The translations under genes and the position numbers were made by a program. From assembly GCF_010994095.1 (NCBI RefSeq), contig NZ_WJYO01000001.1:434001-498000 (forward strand): a DNA stretch of 64,000 bases. The letters are read 5' to 3'. The notes under the pieces are model-generated. The model did no database searches. It saw only the letters and a program-made list of their open reading frames with translations, and was not told the DNA's origin. Numbering within the stretch: position 1 is the first letter of the stretch; every line of letters starts with the position of its first letter. This document shows, piece by piece, positions 33,182 to 41,140 of this stretch. The DNA is from Mumia xiangluensis (lineage in GTDB: Bacteria; Actinomycetota; Actinomycetes; Propionibacteriales; Nocardioidaceae).

Positions 33182-34695
33182 GCGGAAGCCCCCTGGGTGT
33201 TGGTCGCGGCATACATGACGGCTTCGGGTGTGGCGTCCTCGCGGTTGAGCTCGGCCGTGATGCGGCCCTCGTGGACGACGACGACCCGGTCCGCCATGCC
33301 GAGGACCTCGGGGAGCTCCGACGAGATCATCAGCACAGCCATCCCCTCGCCGGCGAGCTCGGAGAGCAGCCGGTGGACCTCGGCCTTCGTGCCGACGTCG
33401 ATGCCACGGGTGGGCTCGTCGACGATCAGCACGTCCGGGCGGGTGCTCAGCCACTTCGCGAGGACGACCTTCTGCTGGTTGCCACCGCTCAGGGTGCCGG
33501 CGAGCGTGTCGAGGGTGGTGGTCTTCACCTCGAGGCGCGATGCCCAGTCACGCGCGGTGGTGACCTCGGCGCCGGACGAGAGCAGTCCGGCGCGGCTGAG
33601 CCGGCGGCGGATCGCCATCGTGATGTTGCGGGTGATGGTGGAGTCCAGGACGAGGCCGTGCTTGCGGCGGTCCTCGGGGACGAGCGCGATGCCGAGCCGG
33701 ATCGCGGCCGCAGGGTCGTTCGGTGGCACCTTCTTGCCGTTGACCTTCACCGTGCCCGCGTCGTACGGGTCGACACCGAAGGCTGCCTGCACGATCTCGC
33801 TGCGGCCGGCGCCGACGAGGCCCGCGAGGCCGACGATCTCACCGCGGCGCACCTGGAGGTCGACGTCGTGGAAGAGTCCGGCGCGCGTCAGGCCGGAGAT
33901 CTCGAGGACGACCTCCCCGATCTCGGCCTCCTGCTTGGGATAGAGGTCGTCGACGTCGCGCCCGACGAGGCGGCGGACGATGTCGTCGACGGTCACGTCC
34001 GCGATGCGGTCGGTGGAGACGTACGCGCCGTCGCGCATGACCGTGATCGTGTCGCAGAGGCTGAAGACCTCGTCGAAGCGGTGCGAGATGAACACGAGTG
34101 CGCGACCCTCGTCGCGCAGCGCGCGGGCGATCGTCATGAGGCGCTCGACCTCGACGCCGCTGAGTGCCGCGGTCGGCTCGTCCATGATGAGGACGCGGGC
34201 GTCGAGGGAGATCGCCTTCGCGATCTCGATGATCTGCTGGTCGGCGATCGAGAGGCCGTCTGCGGGGCGCTCGGGATCGATCGGCACTCCGAGCCGCGCG
34301 AACAGCGCGCGCGCCTCGGTGTCCATCGCCTTGCGGTCGATGCGTCCGAGGCGGCCGCGGGGCTGACGGCCCATGAAGATGTTCTCGGTGACGCTGAGGT
34401 CGGGGAAGAGCGTCGGCTCCTGGTAGATCACGGCGATCCCGGCGTCCTTGGCCTCCGCGGTGGTGCGGAAGTCGACGGCCTCGCCGAAAAGGGCGTACGT
34501 GCCCCCGTCGGGGCGGTACAGTCCGGCGATGATCTTGACCATCGTGGACTTGCCGGCGCCGTTCTCGCCGACGAGAGCGTGGATCGACCCCGTCGTCACG
34601 GTCAGGCTGCCCGAGCTGAGGGCGACCACCTGTCCGAAGGTCTTGGACACGTCACGCAGCTCGAGCGCGACCGTCCCGGGGGCGGCTGTTGCCAT
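33178..34695 (-). CDS. rhaT: Rhamnose ABC transporter ATP-binding protein RhaT
   Basis: A 505-residue tandem ATPase of the CUT2 (RbsA-like) family. The first half has Walker A GENGAGKST near residue 43, Walker B VLIMDEPTAALS and a variant signature LSIADQQ. The second half has the usual degenerate Walker A (GLVGAGRSE), an intact LSGGNQQ signature and Walker B VLIVDEPTRGID. It powers uptake through RhaP/RhaQ. First gene of the operon, reading from the divergent promoter shared with the LacI-family regulator. Confidence 0.92.
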   Translation of the reverse strand: MATAAPGTVALELRDVSKTFGQVVALSSGSLTVTTGSIHALVGENGAGKSTMVKIIAGLYRPDGGTYALFGEAVDFRTTAEAKDAGIAVIYQEPTLFPDLSVTENIFMGRQPRGRLGRIDRKAMDTEARALFARLGVPIDPERPADGLSIADQQIIEIAKAISLDARVLIMDEPTAALSGVEVERLMTIARALRDEGRALVFISHRFDEVFSLCDTITVMRDGAYVSTDRIADVTVDDIVRRLVGRDVDDLYPKQEAEIGEVVLEISGLTRAGLFHDVDLQVRRGEIVGLAGLVGAGRSEIVQAAFGVDPYDAGTVKVNGKKVPPNDPAAAIRLGIALVPEDRRKHGLVLDSTITRNITMAIRRRLSRAGLLSSGAEVTTARDWASRLEVKTTTLDTLAGTLSGGNQQKVVLAKWLSTRPDVLIVDEPTRGIDVGTKAEVHRLLSELAGEGMAVLMISSELPEVLGMADRVVVVHEGRITAELNREDATPEAVMYAATNTQGASA

Positions 34696-34741
34696 CGACT
34701 AGTTCACCGACTTCCGTTCGCACGGCGCAGAGGGTTCCGCG

Positions 34742-34823
34742 TTTGAATCGTTTCAATTAACCTGGCGTTCACAACGTATATGACCTGGGACACATGGTCA
34801 AGAGAGATTTTGAAACGATTCAG
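34742..34823. promoter_or_regulatory. Divergent rha promoter with two LacI-type operators
   Basis: The AT-richer gap between rhaT and the regulator gene carries two copies of TTGAAACGATTCA in opposite orientation: 34742-34756 (TTTGAATCGTTTCAA, rhaT side) and 34808-34823 (TTTTGAAACGATTCAG, regulator side). Each core is TTGAA-ACGA-TTCAA with a 4-bp centre, one base longer than at the rhamnosidase promoters. One site faces each gene, consistent with repression of the operon and autoregulation. Confidence 0.8.
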
Positions 34824-34857
34824 TGGCAGACTTCTGTCACCCGTACGAGGAGTTCCC

Positions 34858-35883
34858 GTGGCAGCACAGCACCCCCACCCCGCGACCAGCCTGCGCGACG
34901 TCGCGGCGCGCGCCGGCGTCTCCGTCGGCACGGTGTCCAACGTGCTGAACCACCCGACCAAGGTCTCGGCCCAGACGGCGGAGCGCGTGTTCGCCGCGAT
35001 CGAGGAGCTCGGGTTCGTCCGCAACGAGGCCGCACGTCAGCTCCGCCAGGGCCGCTCCCGGTCCGTCGGGCTCATCGTGCTCGACATCCGCAACCCGTTC
35101 TTCACCGACGTCGCCCAAGGCGTCGAGGACGAGGTGACGGCGCGGCTGCGCAGCGTGCTGCTGGCCAACTGCGCGGAGGACGCCGCCCGCGAGTCCGCGT
35201 ACCTCGACCTCTTCGAGGAGCAGCGCGTCGACGGTGTCCTCATCTCCCCCGTCGGCGACGTGCTCGACCGGCTCGACCGGCTCCGCTCCCGCGGGATGGC
35301 CGTGGTCCTCGTCGACCGGCTCGCCTCGACCGAGTCGTACAGCTCCGTGTCCGTCGACGACGTCCTCGGCGGACGCCTCGCCGTGGCGCACCTGCTCGAG
35401 ACCGGCCGGCGGCGCATCCTCTTCGTCGGCGCGTCCACGGAGATCGAGCAGGTCCGGGACCGCCTCGAAGGCGCACGACAGGCGGTCGCGGAGTGCGCGG
35501 GCGCGACCCTCGAGTACCGCGAGATCGCAGGCATGCACCTCGAGCCGGCCCTGGCGGAGGGCCAGCGCATCGTCGCGCTCCCGCCCGACGAGCGCCCCGA
35601 CGCGGTATTCGCGGCCAACGACCTGATCGCGATCGGGATGCTGCAGGCGTTCACCCTCGGCGGCGTGAGCACCCCGCAGGACGTCGCGCTGATCGGCTAC
35701 GACGACATCGAGTACGCCGCTGCGGCGGCGATCCCGCTGTCCTCGATCCGGCAGCCGTCGCGCGAGATGGGCCGGCGCGCCGCGGAGATGCTGCTCGCCG
35801 AGATCGAGTCAGGCAGCGACGGCGAGCGACAGCACATCGTGTTCGAGCCCGAGCTCGTCGCGCGCGCCTCCACCCTCGGCTGA
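34858..35883 (+). CDS. LacI-family transcriptional regulator of the rhamnose locus
   Basis: A 341-residue regulator. The N-terminal helix-turn-helix and hinge (SLRDVAARAGVSVGTVSNVLNHPTKVSAQTAERVFAAIEELGF, residues about 10-60) precede a periplasmic-binding-protein-like effector domain ending GYDDIEYAAAAAIPLSSIRQP. Divergent from rhaT with operators between them, so control of the rhamnose operon is strongly implied; the inducer is probably rhamnose, rhamnulose or a phosphorylated intermediate. The GTG at 34858 has GAGGAG upstream. An earlier in-frame ATG at 34780 is unlikely, since the operator at 34808 would lie inside the gene. Confidence 0.9.
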   Translation: MAAQHPHPATSLRDVAARAGVSVGTVSNVLNHPTKVSAQTAERVFAAIEELGFVRNEAARQLRQGRSRSVGLIVLDIRNPFFTDVAQGVEDEVTARLRSVLLANCAEDAARESAYLDLFEEQRVDGVLISPVGDVLDRLDRLRSRGMAVVLVDRLASTESYSSVSVDDVLGGRLAVAHLLETGRRRILFVGASTEIEQVRDRLEGARQAVAECAGATLEYREIAGMHLEPALAEGQRIVALPPDERPDAVFAANDLIAIGMLQAFTLGGVSTPQDVALIGYDDIEYAAAAAIPLSSIRQPSREMGRRAAEMLLAEIESGSDGERQHIVFEPELVARASTLG

Positions 35884-35895
35884 CCCTCCCGTCCG

Positions 35896-35955
35896 CGATT
35901 TGTGGCATTCAGCAAGGAACTCCCGCCTCGATTCCTTGTCAAAGCCCACAAATCG
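35896..35955. terminator. Long AT-richer inverted repeat between convergent genes
   Basis: The outer arms CGATTTGTGG and CCACAAATCG and inner arms AAGGAA and TTCCTT form an interrupted stem about 24 bp long around a 12-nt loop. It lies between the regulator stop (35883) and the 3' end of the convergent kinase gene (35972) and could terminate both. Base composition is clearly more AT-rich than its surroundings. Confidence 0.65.
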
Positions 35956-35971
35956 GGGACGCGGCCGGTCG

Positions 35972-37408
35972 TCAGGTGGCCGGGGTGTCGTACGGGATGC
36001 GGACCGTGAAGCGCGTGCTTCCTGGCTCCGACTCCACCCGGAGGTCGCCGTGGTGCTTGCGGACGACGATGCGCCACGAGATGTCGAGACCGAGCCCCGT
36101 CCCCTCACCAACCGCCTTCGTCGTGAAGAACGGCTCGAAGATCCGGTCCCGGATGTCGGGCGCGATCCCGGGACCGGTGTCGCCGATCTCGACCTCGCAC
36201 CAGTCCTCGACGCGCCGCGTGGTGATCGTGAGCGTGCCCGACCCCTCCATGGCCTGCACGGCGTTGACGATCAGGTTGGTCCACACCTGGTTCATCTCCG
36301 CCGCGTACATCGGCACCTCCGCGATGCTCCGGTCGTACTCCTTCACGACCTGCAGACCCGTCAGCTTCTTCTGCAGCATGACGAGCGTGGCGTCGAGCAG
36401 CGTGTGCACGTCGGTGCGTACGAACGGCGCACGGTCGAGCTGCGAGTACTGCTTGGCGGCGTCGACCAGCGTCGAGACCCGGGTGGTCGCGTCCTCGATC
36501 TCGGCCATCAGCTCCTCGGTCTCGAGGGTGTACGAGAGCCAGTGCAGCGCACCTCCGAGGGCGTCGGCGTCGACCCGGTCCTCGACGCTGCGCAGCCACT
36601 CCTCGTCGAGTCCGCTCTGGACGAGCACCGGCGCGACGTCCCAGGCATCGGTGAGTCCGTGCTCGTCGAGCCAGTCGGCGATCCGGTCCTCGCGGTCGGT
36701 GGCCTCGAGCGCGCCCACGGGCTCCTGCTGCAGGGCCTTCGCCCGACGCTCGAGCGCCTCGTCCTGCAACCGCATGAGTGCGGCGATCGTCGCGCGGTCG
36801 TACGGGCCCTCGGCGATGAAGGCGAGCTTGCGCCGCATCGCCGCCACCCGCTCCCGCAGCGTCGACGTGGCACGCACCGCCGCCGACGCCGGATTGTTGA
36901 GCTCGTGGGTGAGCCCGGCCGACAGCTGCCCCAGGGCCTGGAGCCGCTCGCGCTGGCCGATCGCGGCCTGCGTGTTCTGCTGCCCGAAGAACAGGCCTTC
37001 GAGCAGGTGCACCGCCATGGGGAACCAGTCGTGCATGAGGGTCGAGAAGTCGGCAGCGTCGATGACGAAGAACCGCGACGGGGCGAGCACGCGGGTGGAA
37101 CCGCCGTACCCCTGGGGGGCGCGGTCACCGAGGTACGCCGACCACGCACCGGTGTACACACCCGGCTGCGTCGTGCGCGAGACCTCGACGTCGTCCCCGC
37201 CGACGGTGCGGAAGAGCGCGACCGACCCCTCGAGCATCACGTAGAAGCACGTGGCCGGGTCGCCTTCCCGGACCAGCCACCCGGGCTCGACCTGCTCCAC
37301 GTGCCCGTGCTCGCACAGCCACACCAGCTGCCAGTCCTCGAGCCGCTCGAACAGGAACATCGTGCGCAGCTCGGCGATGTCGCACGGGAGGTGTCCGGGC
37401 GTACTCAC
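35972..37408 (-). CDS. Sensor histidine kinase with N-terminal cyclic-nucleotide-binding domain
   Basis: A 478-residue soluble kinase. Residues about 15-130 form a cNMP-binding/Crp-like jelly roll (VEPGWLVREGDPATCFYVMLEGSVALFR). The H-box ALGQLSAGLTHELNNPASA near residue 160 carries the phospho-accepting histidine, and the HATPase domain has N-box MNQVWTNLIVNAVQAM near 375 and G-boxes GDTGPGIAPDIRD and GEGTGLGL. No membrane helices are seen, so it senses a cytoplasmic signal. The GTG start overlaps the stop of the upstream response-regulator/reductase gene (GTGA), and that protein is the obvious partner. Confidence 0.9.
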   Translation of the reverse strand: MSTPGHLPCDIAELRTMFLFERLEDWQLVWLCEHGHVEQVEPGWLVREGDPATCFYVMLEGSVALFRTVGGDDVEVSRTTQPGVYTGAWSAYLGDRAPQGYGGSTRVLAPSRFFVIDAADFSTLMHDWFPMAVHLLEGLFFGQQNTQAAIGQRERLQALGQLSAGLTHELNNPASAAVRATSTLRERVAAMRRKLAFIAEGPYDRATIAALMRLQDEALERRAKALQQEPVGALEATDREDRIADWLDEHGLTDAWDVAPVLVQSGLDEEWLRSVEDRVDADALGGALHWLSYTLETEELMAEIEDATTRVSTLVDAAKQYSQLDRAPFVRTDVHTLLDATLVMLQKKLTGLQVVKEYDRSIAEVPMYAAEMNQVWTNLIVNAVQAMEGSGTLTITTRRVEDWCEVEIGDTGPGIAPDIRDRIFEPFFTTKAVGEGTGLGLDISWRIVVRKHHGDLRVESEPGSTRFTVRIPYDTPAT

Positions 37409-39093
37409 AGCTGCTCCAGATAACGGTGCACCAGCATCACGGCCATCGCTCCTTCTCCCACGGCGGAGGCGACGCGCTTCGCCGACTCCGCGCGGACGTC
37501 GCCGGCCACGAAGACGCCGGGGACGCTGCTCTCGAGGTGGTACGGCATCCGGTCGAGGGTCCAGCCCGGCGGCCTCGCGCCGTCCTCGACGAGATCCGGC
37601 CCGGTGGGGACGAACCCGTGCGGGTCGCGTACGACGACGCCGTCGAGCCACTCGGTGCCTGGCACGGCGCCGATGAAGACGAACGCCCACCCGCACGCGA
37701 CCGTCGTCGTCTCGCCGGTCTTCACGTCGCGCAGGACCAGACCCTCGAGGTGGCCGTCGCCACACCCCTCCGCGACCTCCGTCGAGGTCATCACGCGGAT
37801 CCGCGGGTGCGCCTCGACCTGGTCGACGAGGTAGGCCGACATCGACTGTGCGAGCGACGGCCCACGGACGAGCAGGGTGACGCTGCGAGCCTCGCGCGCC
37901 AGCGCGATCGCTGCCTGGCCGGCGGAGTTCGCGCCGCCGACGACGTACACGTCCTGGTCGGAGCACGCGTTCACGTTGGTGAGCGCCGAGCCGTAGTAGA
38001 GACCACGCCCGCTCATGTCGTCGAGGCGCGGCCCGTCGAGGCGCCGGTACGCGACACCTCCCGCGAGGATCACCGTCTGCGCGTCGAGGCTGCTCCCGTC
38101 GGCGAAGCGTACGCTCCGCGCGGAGCCGTTGATCTCCAGGCCGACGGCGTCTCGGGTCGTGACGATCTCGGCACCGAACTTCAGCGCCTGCCGCCGCGCC
38201 CGGTCCGCGAGCTGGGCGCCCGAGACCCCGTCGGGGAACCCGAGGTAGTTCTCGATCCGCGAGCTCTGCCCGGCCTGCCCGCCGGTCGCGGTGCGCTCGA
38301 CCAGCACCGTCCGCAGACCTTCGGACGCGCCGTACAGCGCGGCGCTCAGGCCGGCCGGACCACCGCCGACGACGACGAGGTCGTAGAAGTCGGAGCTCGG
38401 CTGCGTCACCAGGCCCACCCGGTCGGCGATCTCCGCGTCGCTCGGCGCCTCGAGCACGTCGCCGGCCGGCGTGACGACCACCGGCAGCTCGGGGCTCTCG
38501 AGCTCGGCAGCGGCCACGAGCGCGCGACCCTCGGACGAGTCGGAGGCGAACCAGCGGTACGGGACCTGGTTGCGTGCGAGGAACTCGCGCACCTCCGACG
38601 AGCGGGCCGACCACCGGTGCCCGATCAGCTTGGTCTCGCCGACCGGGTGCCGTTCGCTGCGCGCCCACGCGGCGAGCTGGTCGTCGACCACCGGGTAGAG
38701 CTTCTCGTCCGGCGGGTCCCACGGCTTCAGCAGGTAGTAGTCGAGGTCGACCAGGTTGATCGCGTCGATCGCGGCCTCGGTGTCGGCGTACGCCGTCACG
38801 AGGACGCGACGCGCCGCCGGGAAGAGGTCCATAGCCTGCTCCAGGAACTCGATCCCCGTCATCCGCGGCATCCGGTGGTCGGCCAGCAGGACGGCGACCT
38901 CCTCGCCCCGCAGCTTCAGCTCACGGAGCGCTTCGAGCGCCTGGTCGCCGGACTCGGCGCGCACGATCCGGTGCGTCGAGCCGTACCGGCGACGCAGGTC
39001 CCGCGCGATCGAGCGCGAGACCGCAGGGTCGTCGTCGACTGTCAGCAGCGCCGGGCGCTGATCGTCTCCCCGGCGAGAGGACGTGTCCGTCAT
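37405..39093 (-). CDS. Response regulator fused to thioredoxin-reductase-like flavoprotein
   Basis: A 562-residue three-part protein. Residues about 12-135 are a receiver domain with the acidic pair in TVDDDPAV, the phospho-acceptor aspartate in LLADHRMPRMTG near residue 71 and the lysine in YLLKPW. Residues about 150-232 resemble a glutaredoxin fold, but the active-site cysteines are absent (WSARSSEV where CxxC is expected). Residues about 237-562 are a thioredoxin-reductase fold with FAD motif DLVVVGGGPAGLSAALYGA and NAD motif DVYVVGGANSAGQAA, but the redox CxxC is replaced by NACSDQD. It may therefore be a redox- or NAD(P)H-sensing output rather than a true thioredoxin reductase. It is translationally coupled to the cNMP-domain kinase. 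Confidence 0.9.
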   Translation of the reverse strand: MTDTSSRRGDDQRPALLTVDDDPAVSRSIARDLRRRYGSTHRIVRAESGDQALEALRELKLRGEEVAVLLADHRMPRMTGIEFLEQAMDLFPAARRVLVTAYADTEAAIDAINLVDLDYYLLKPWDPPDEKLYPVVDDQLAAWARSERHPVGETKLIGHRWSARSSEVREFLARNQVPYRWFASDSSEGRALVAAAELESPELPVVVTPAGDVLEAPSDAEIADRVGLVTQPSSDFYDLVVVGGGPAGLSAALYGASEGLRTVLVERTATGGQAGQSSRIENYLGFPDGVSGAQLADRARRQALKFGAEIVTTRDAVGLEINGSARSVRFADGSSLDAQTVILAGGVAYRRLDGPRLDDMSGRGLYYGSALTNVNACSDQDVYVVGGANSAGQAAIALAREARSVTLLVRGPSLAQSMSAYLVDQVEAHPRIRVMTSTEVAEGCGDGHLEGLVLRDVKTGETTTVACGWAFVFIGAVPGTEWLDGVVVRDPHGFVPTGPDLVEDGARPPGWTLDRMPYHLESSVPGVFVAGDVRAESAKRVASAVGEGAMAVMLVHRYLEQL

Positions 39094-39171
39094 GCAGATC
39101 CTTCACGAGTGGCGCACAGCATCGGATGTCCATCCTCTCCCCACCAGCCCAACCGGTCCAGGCGGGCCCGG

Positions 39172-40947
39172 TCACTCGGGATCGCCGGGAAGGGGTCTCG
39201 CCTTGAGCTCGAGGCTGATCTGATCGGCGTCGAGCATCCGCAACGCCTCGGACAGCGCTGCGGAGCTGTAGGTCCCCAGCGAGCGTGCGCGCAGGAGCGC
39301 GCGTCGTTCGGCCTCGAGCGTGCGCAGGCGCAGCTCCAGCATGTGCGCCCGCACCGTTGCCGTCTCGGTCGAGTCCTCCTCCTCACGGTCGATCTCGCGC
39401 CGCATGCGCTCGGTCGCCAGCCGAAGCACCTCGGCGTCGTACGGCGTGCCGTCGCTCGCCCGCAGGTCGGGCTTCTCGAGGAGCGCGACCGCCGCGCGGT
39501 TGAGCTCGGCCCGCAGCTGGGCCGCCTCCGCCGCCTCGCCCTCGTCGTCGTGGGCGAGGCCGAGGACGCGCACCACCCACGGGAGGGTGCCGCCCTGCAC
39601 CAGCAGCGTCCCTGCCGCCACCACGAATGCGATCAGGATGAGGAACGAGCGTTCGGGAGTGTCCTGCGGGAGCGACTGGGCCGCCGCCAGCGTCACGACG
39701 CCCCGCATGCCCGCCCAGACGAGCACGACGCCTTCCCGCCAGCCGAGCGGCACGGCCATCACGTAGTCGACGTCGGCCAGCAGCTGACGGATCCGCCGGC
39801 GTACGCGCTGCTCGTGCTCGGCGTCGCGCTGCTGCGCCCGAGGGTCGTCGGAGGATCGCTGGCGTCCGTGGCCCCTGCCGGGCCGCTCGGGGATGTTGCC
39901 CGCGTCGAGCTGGTCCTGCATCCCGGCGATCAGCTCACGCCGCTCGGGTGCCCTGCGCCGTCGGTTGCGCGCCGAGATCAGCAGCGGCAGCACGTACACC
40001 GCGCGGATCACCAGGATCATCGCGCCCGTGGCGACCCCGATGAGCAGCGCCCGCACCGTGCTGTCGTGCGCGTCGCGGACGTCCTCCAGCACGCCGTACA
40101 GCTCGAGCCCCATGAGCAGGAAGACGCCGCCTTCGAGGAGCAGCTCGATCGTCCGCCAGTTCGACGCCTCGTACATGCGGTCCTGGGGACGGAGGAACTT
40201 CGCGGAGCCCTGCCCTGTGACCAGACCCGCGGTGACCGCGGCGACGAGACCGGACGCTCCGAGGTGCTCGGCGGGGACGTACGCGACGAACGGGACGACG
40301 AACGAGATCGCGGTGCTGAGCGAGGGTTCGGCGATGCGTTTGCGCAGGATGAGGTTGATCCGTCCGATGATCGCCCCGATCACCGCCGCCGCGACGACCG
40401 CCCACACGAAGTCCAGGGCGACACCCCACAGCGTGACCGATGCGGCGGTGGCCACGATGGCCGAGCGCAGCAGCACCAGGGCCGAGGCGTCGTTGAGCAT
40501 GCTCTCGCCCTCGAGCACCGTGACGACCCGGGGCGACACTCCGAGGCGCTTGACGATCGACGTGGCGACGGCGTCGGTCGGGCTGACGATCGCGCCGAGC
40601 GCGATCCCGGTCGACAGCTCGATCCCCGGCACGACGGCGGTGAAGAACAGGCCGAGCAGCAGCGCACTGATGAGCACGAGCAGCACAGACAGTCCCGAGA
40701 TCGCCGTGAAGTCGCGACGGAAGTCCATCGTCGGCATCGACACGGCCGCCGAGTAGAGCAACGGCGGGAGCACGCCCGCCAGCACCAGCTCAGGGTCGAT
40801 CTCGATCGGCGGCACGACCGGCAGCAGGCTGATGGCGAACCCGAACAGGACGAGCAGGAGCGGCGCGGCCACGCCGATGCGCGGTGCGATCACCGTGACC
40901 CCGACGATGGCGACGATCGCCGCGATGCCGACGAGCAGGTAGTCCAT
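39172..40947 (-). CDS. CPA1-family Na+/H+ antiporter
   Basis: A 591-residue protein with about 12 membrane helices (residues 1-420, with a hydrophilic loop at about 325-390) and a charged cytoplasmic tail of about 130 residues. GAIVSPTDAVATSIVKRLGV near residue 118 and GESMLNDASALVLL near 147 hold the ion-binding acidic residues of the NhaP-like CPA1 group. It exchanges monovalent cations for protons. The start at ATG 40947 has a GGAGGAGGG ribosome site. It ends 79 bp before the response-regulator gene start, so it could share transcription with that module. Confidence 0.9.
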   Translation of the reverse strand: MDYLLVGIAAIVAIVGVTVIAPRIGVAAPLLLVLFGFAISLLPVVPPIEIDPELVLAGVLPPLLYSAAVSMPTMDFRRDFTAISGLSVLLVLISALLLGLFFTAVVPGIELSTGIALGAIVSPTDAVATSIVKRLGVSPRVVTVLEGESMLNDASALVLLRSAIVATAASVTLWGVALDFVWAVVAAAVIGAIIGRINLILRKRIAEPSLSTAISFVVPFVAYVPAEHLGASGLVAAVTAGLVTGQGSAKFLRPQDRMYEASNWRTIELLLEGGVFLLMGLELYGVLEDVRDAHDSTVRALLIGVATGAMILVIRAVYVLPLLISARNRRRRAPERRELIAGMQDQLDAGNIPERPGRGHGRQRSSDDPRAQQRDAEHEQRVRRRIRQLLADVDYVMAVPLGWREGVVLVWAGMRGVVTLAAAQSLPQDTPERSFLILIAFVVAAGTLLVQGGTLPWVVRVLGLAHDDEGEAAEAAQLRAELNRAAVALLEKPDLRASDGTPYDAEVLRLATERMRREIDREEEDSTETATVRAHMLELRLRTLEAERRALLRARSLGTYSSAALSEALRMLDADQISLELKARPLPGDPE

Positions 40948-41049
40948 GCGTCGTACCCTCCTCCGTCACCAGCTGCCGTCGGCCTGCCTCCGACGACCCG
41001 CCGCCGTCGACCCTGCACCATGCTGCCGCGCCGAGGGCGGCCATGCAGT

Positions 41050-41071
41050 GTTCACCCGTCGTTCGTGTCGG
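41050..41071 (+). promoter_or_regulatory. PHO-box-like direct repeat upstream of phoX
   Basis: Two adjacent 11-bp units, GTTCACCCGTC and GTTCGTGTCGG, match the form of actinobacterial PhoP boxes (direct repeats of GTTCACC type). They lie about 70 bp before the phosphatase start, with a TAGCGT -10-like hexamer near 41099. The first unit fits well, the second only partly. Confidence 0.6.
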
Positions 41072-41140
41072 GGTCGGAGCGACGACGCGTCAGATTCCTA
41101 GCGTGCCGAGAGATCGTGCATCTCGACATCAGGAGTCTCC

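Noticed and set aside
34780-34857. Upstream ATG as the start of the LacI-family regulator
   Set aside because: It would place an operator inside the coding region and add 26 residues not seen in LacI proteins. GTG 34858 has its own GAGGAG site.
37426-41040. A 1274-codon plus-strand open frame opposite the response regulator/reductase and antiporter
   Set aside because: The translation is His/Arg/Asp-rich without any domain. The opposite strand carries clear, motif-supported genes.
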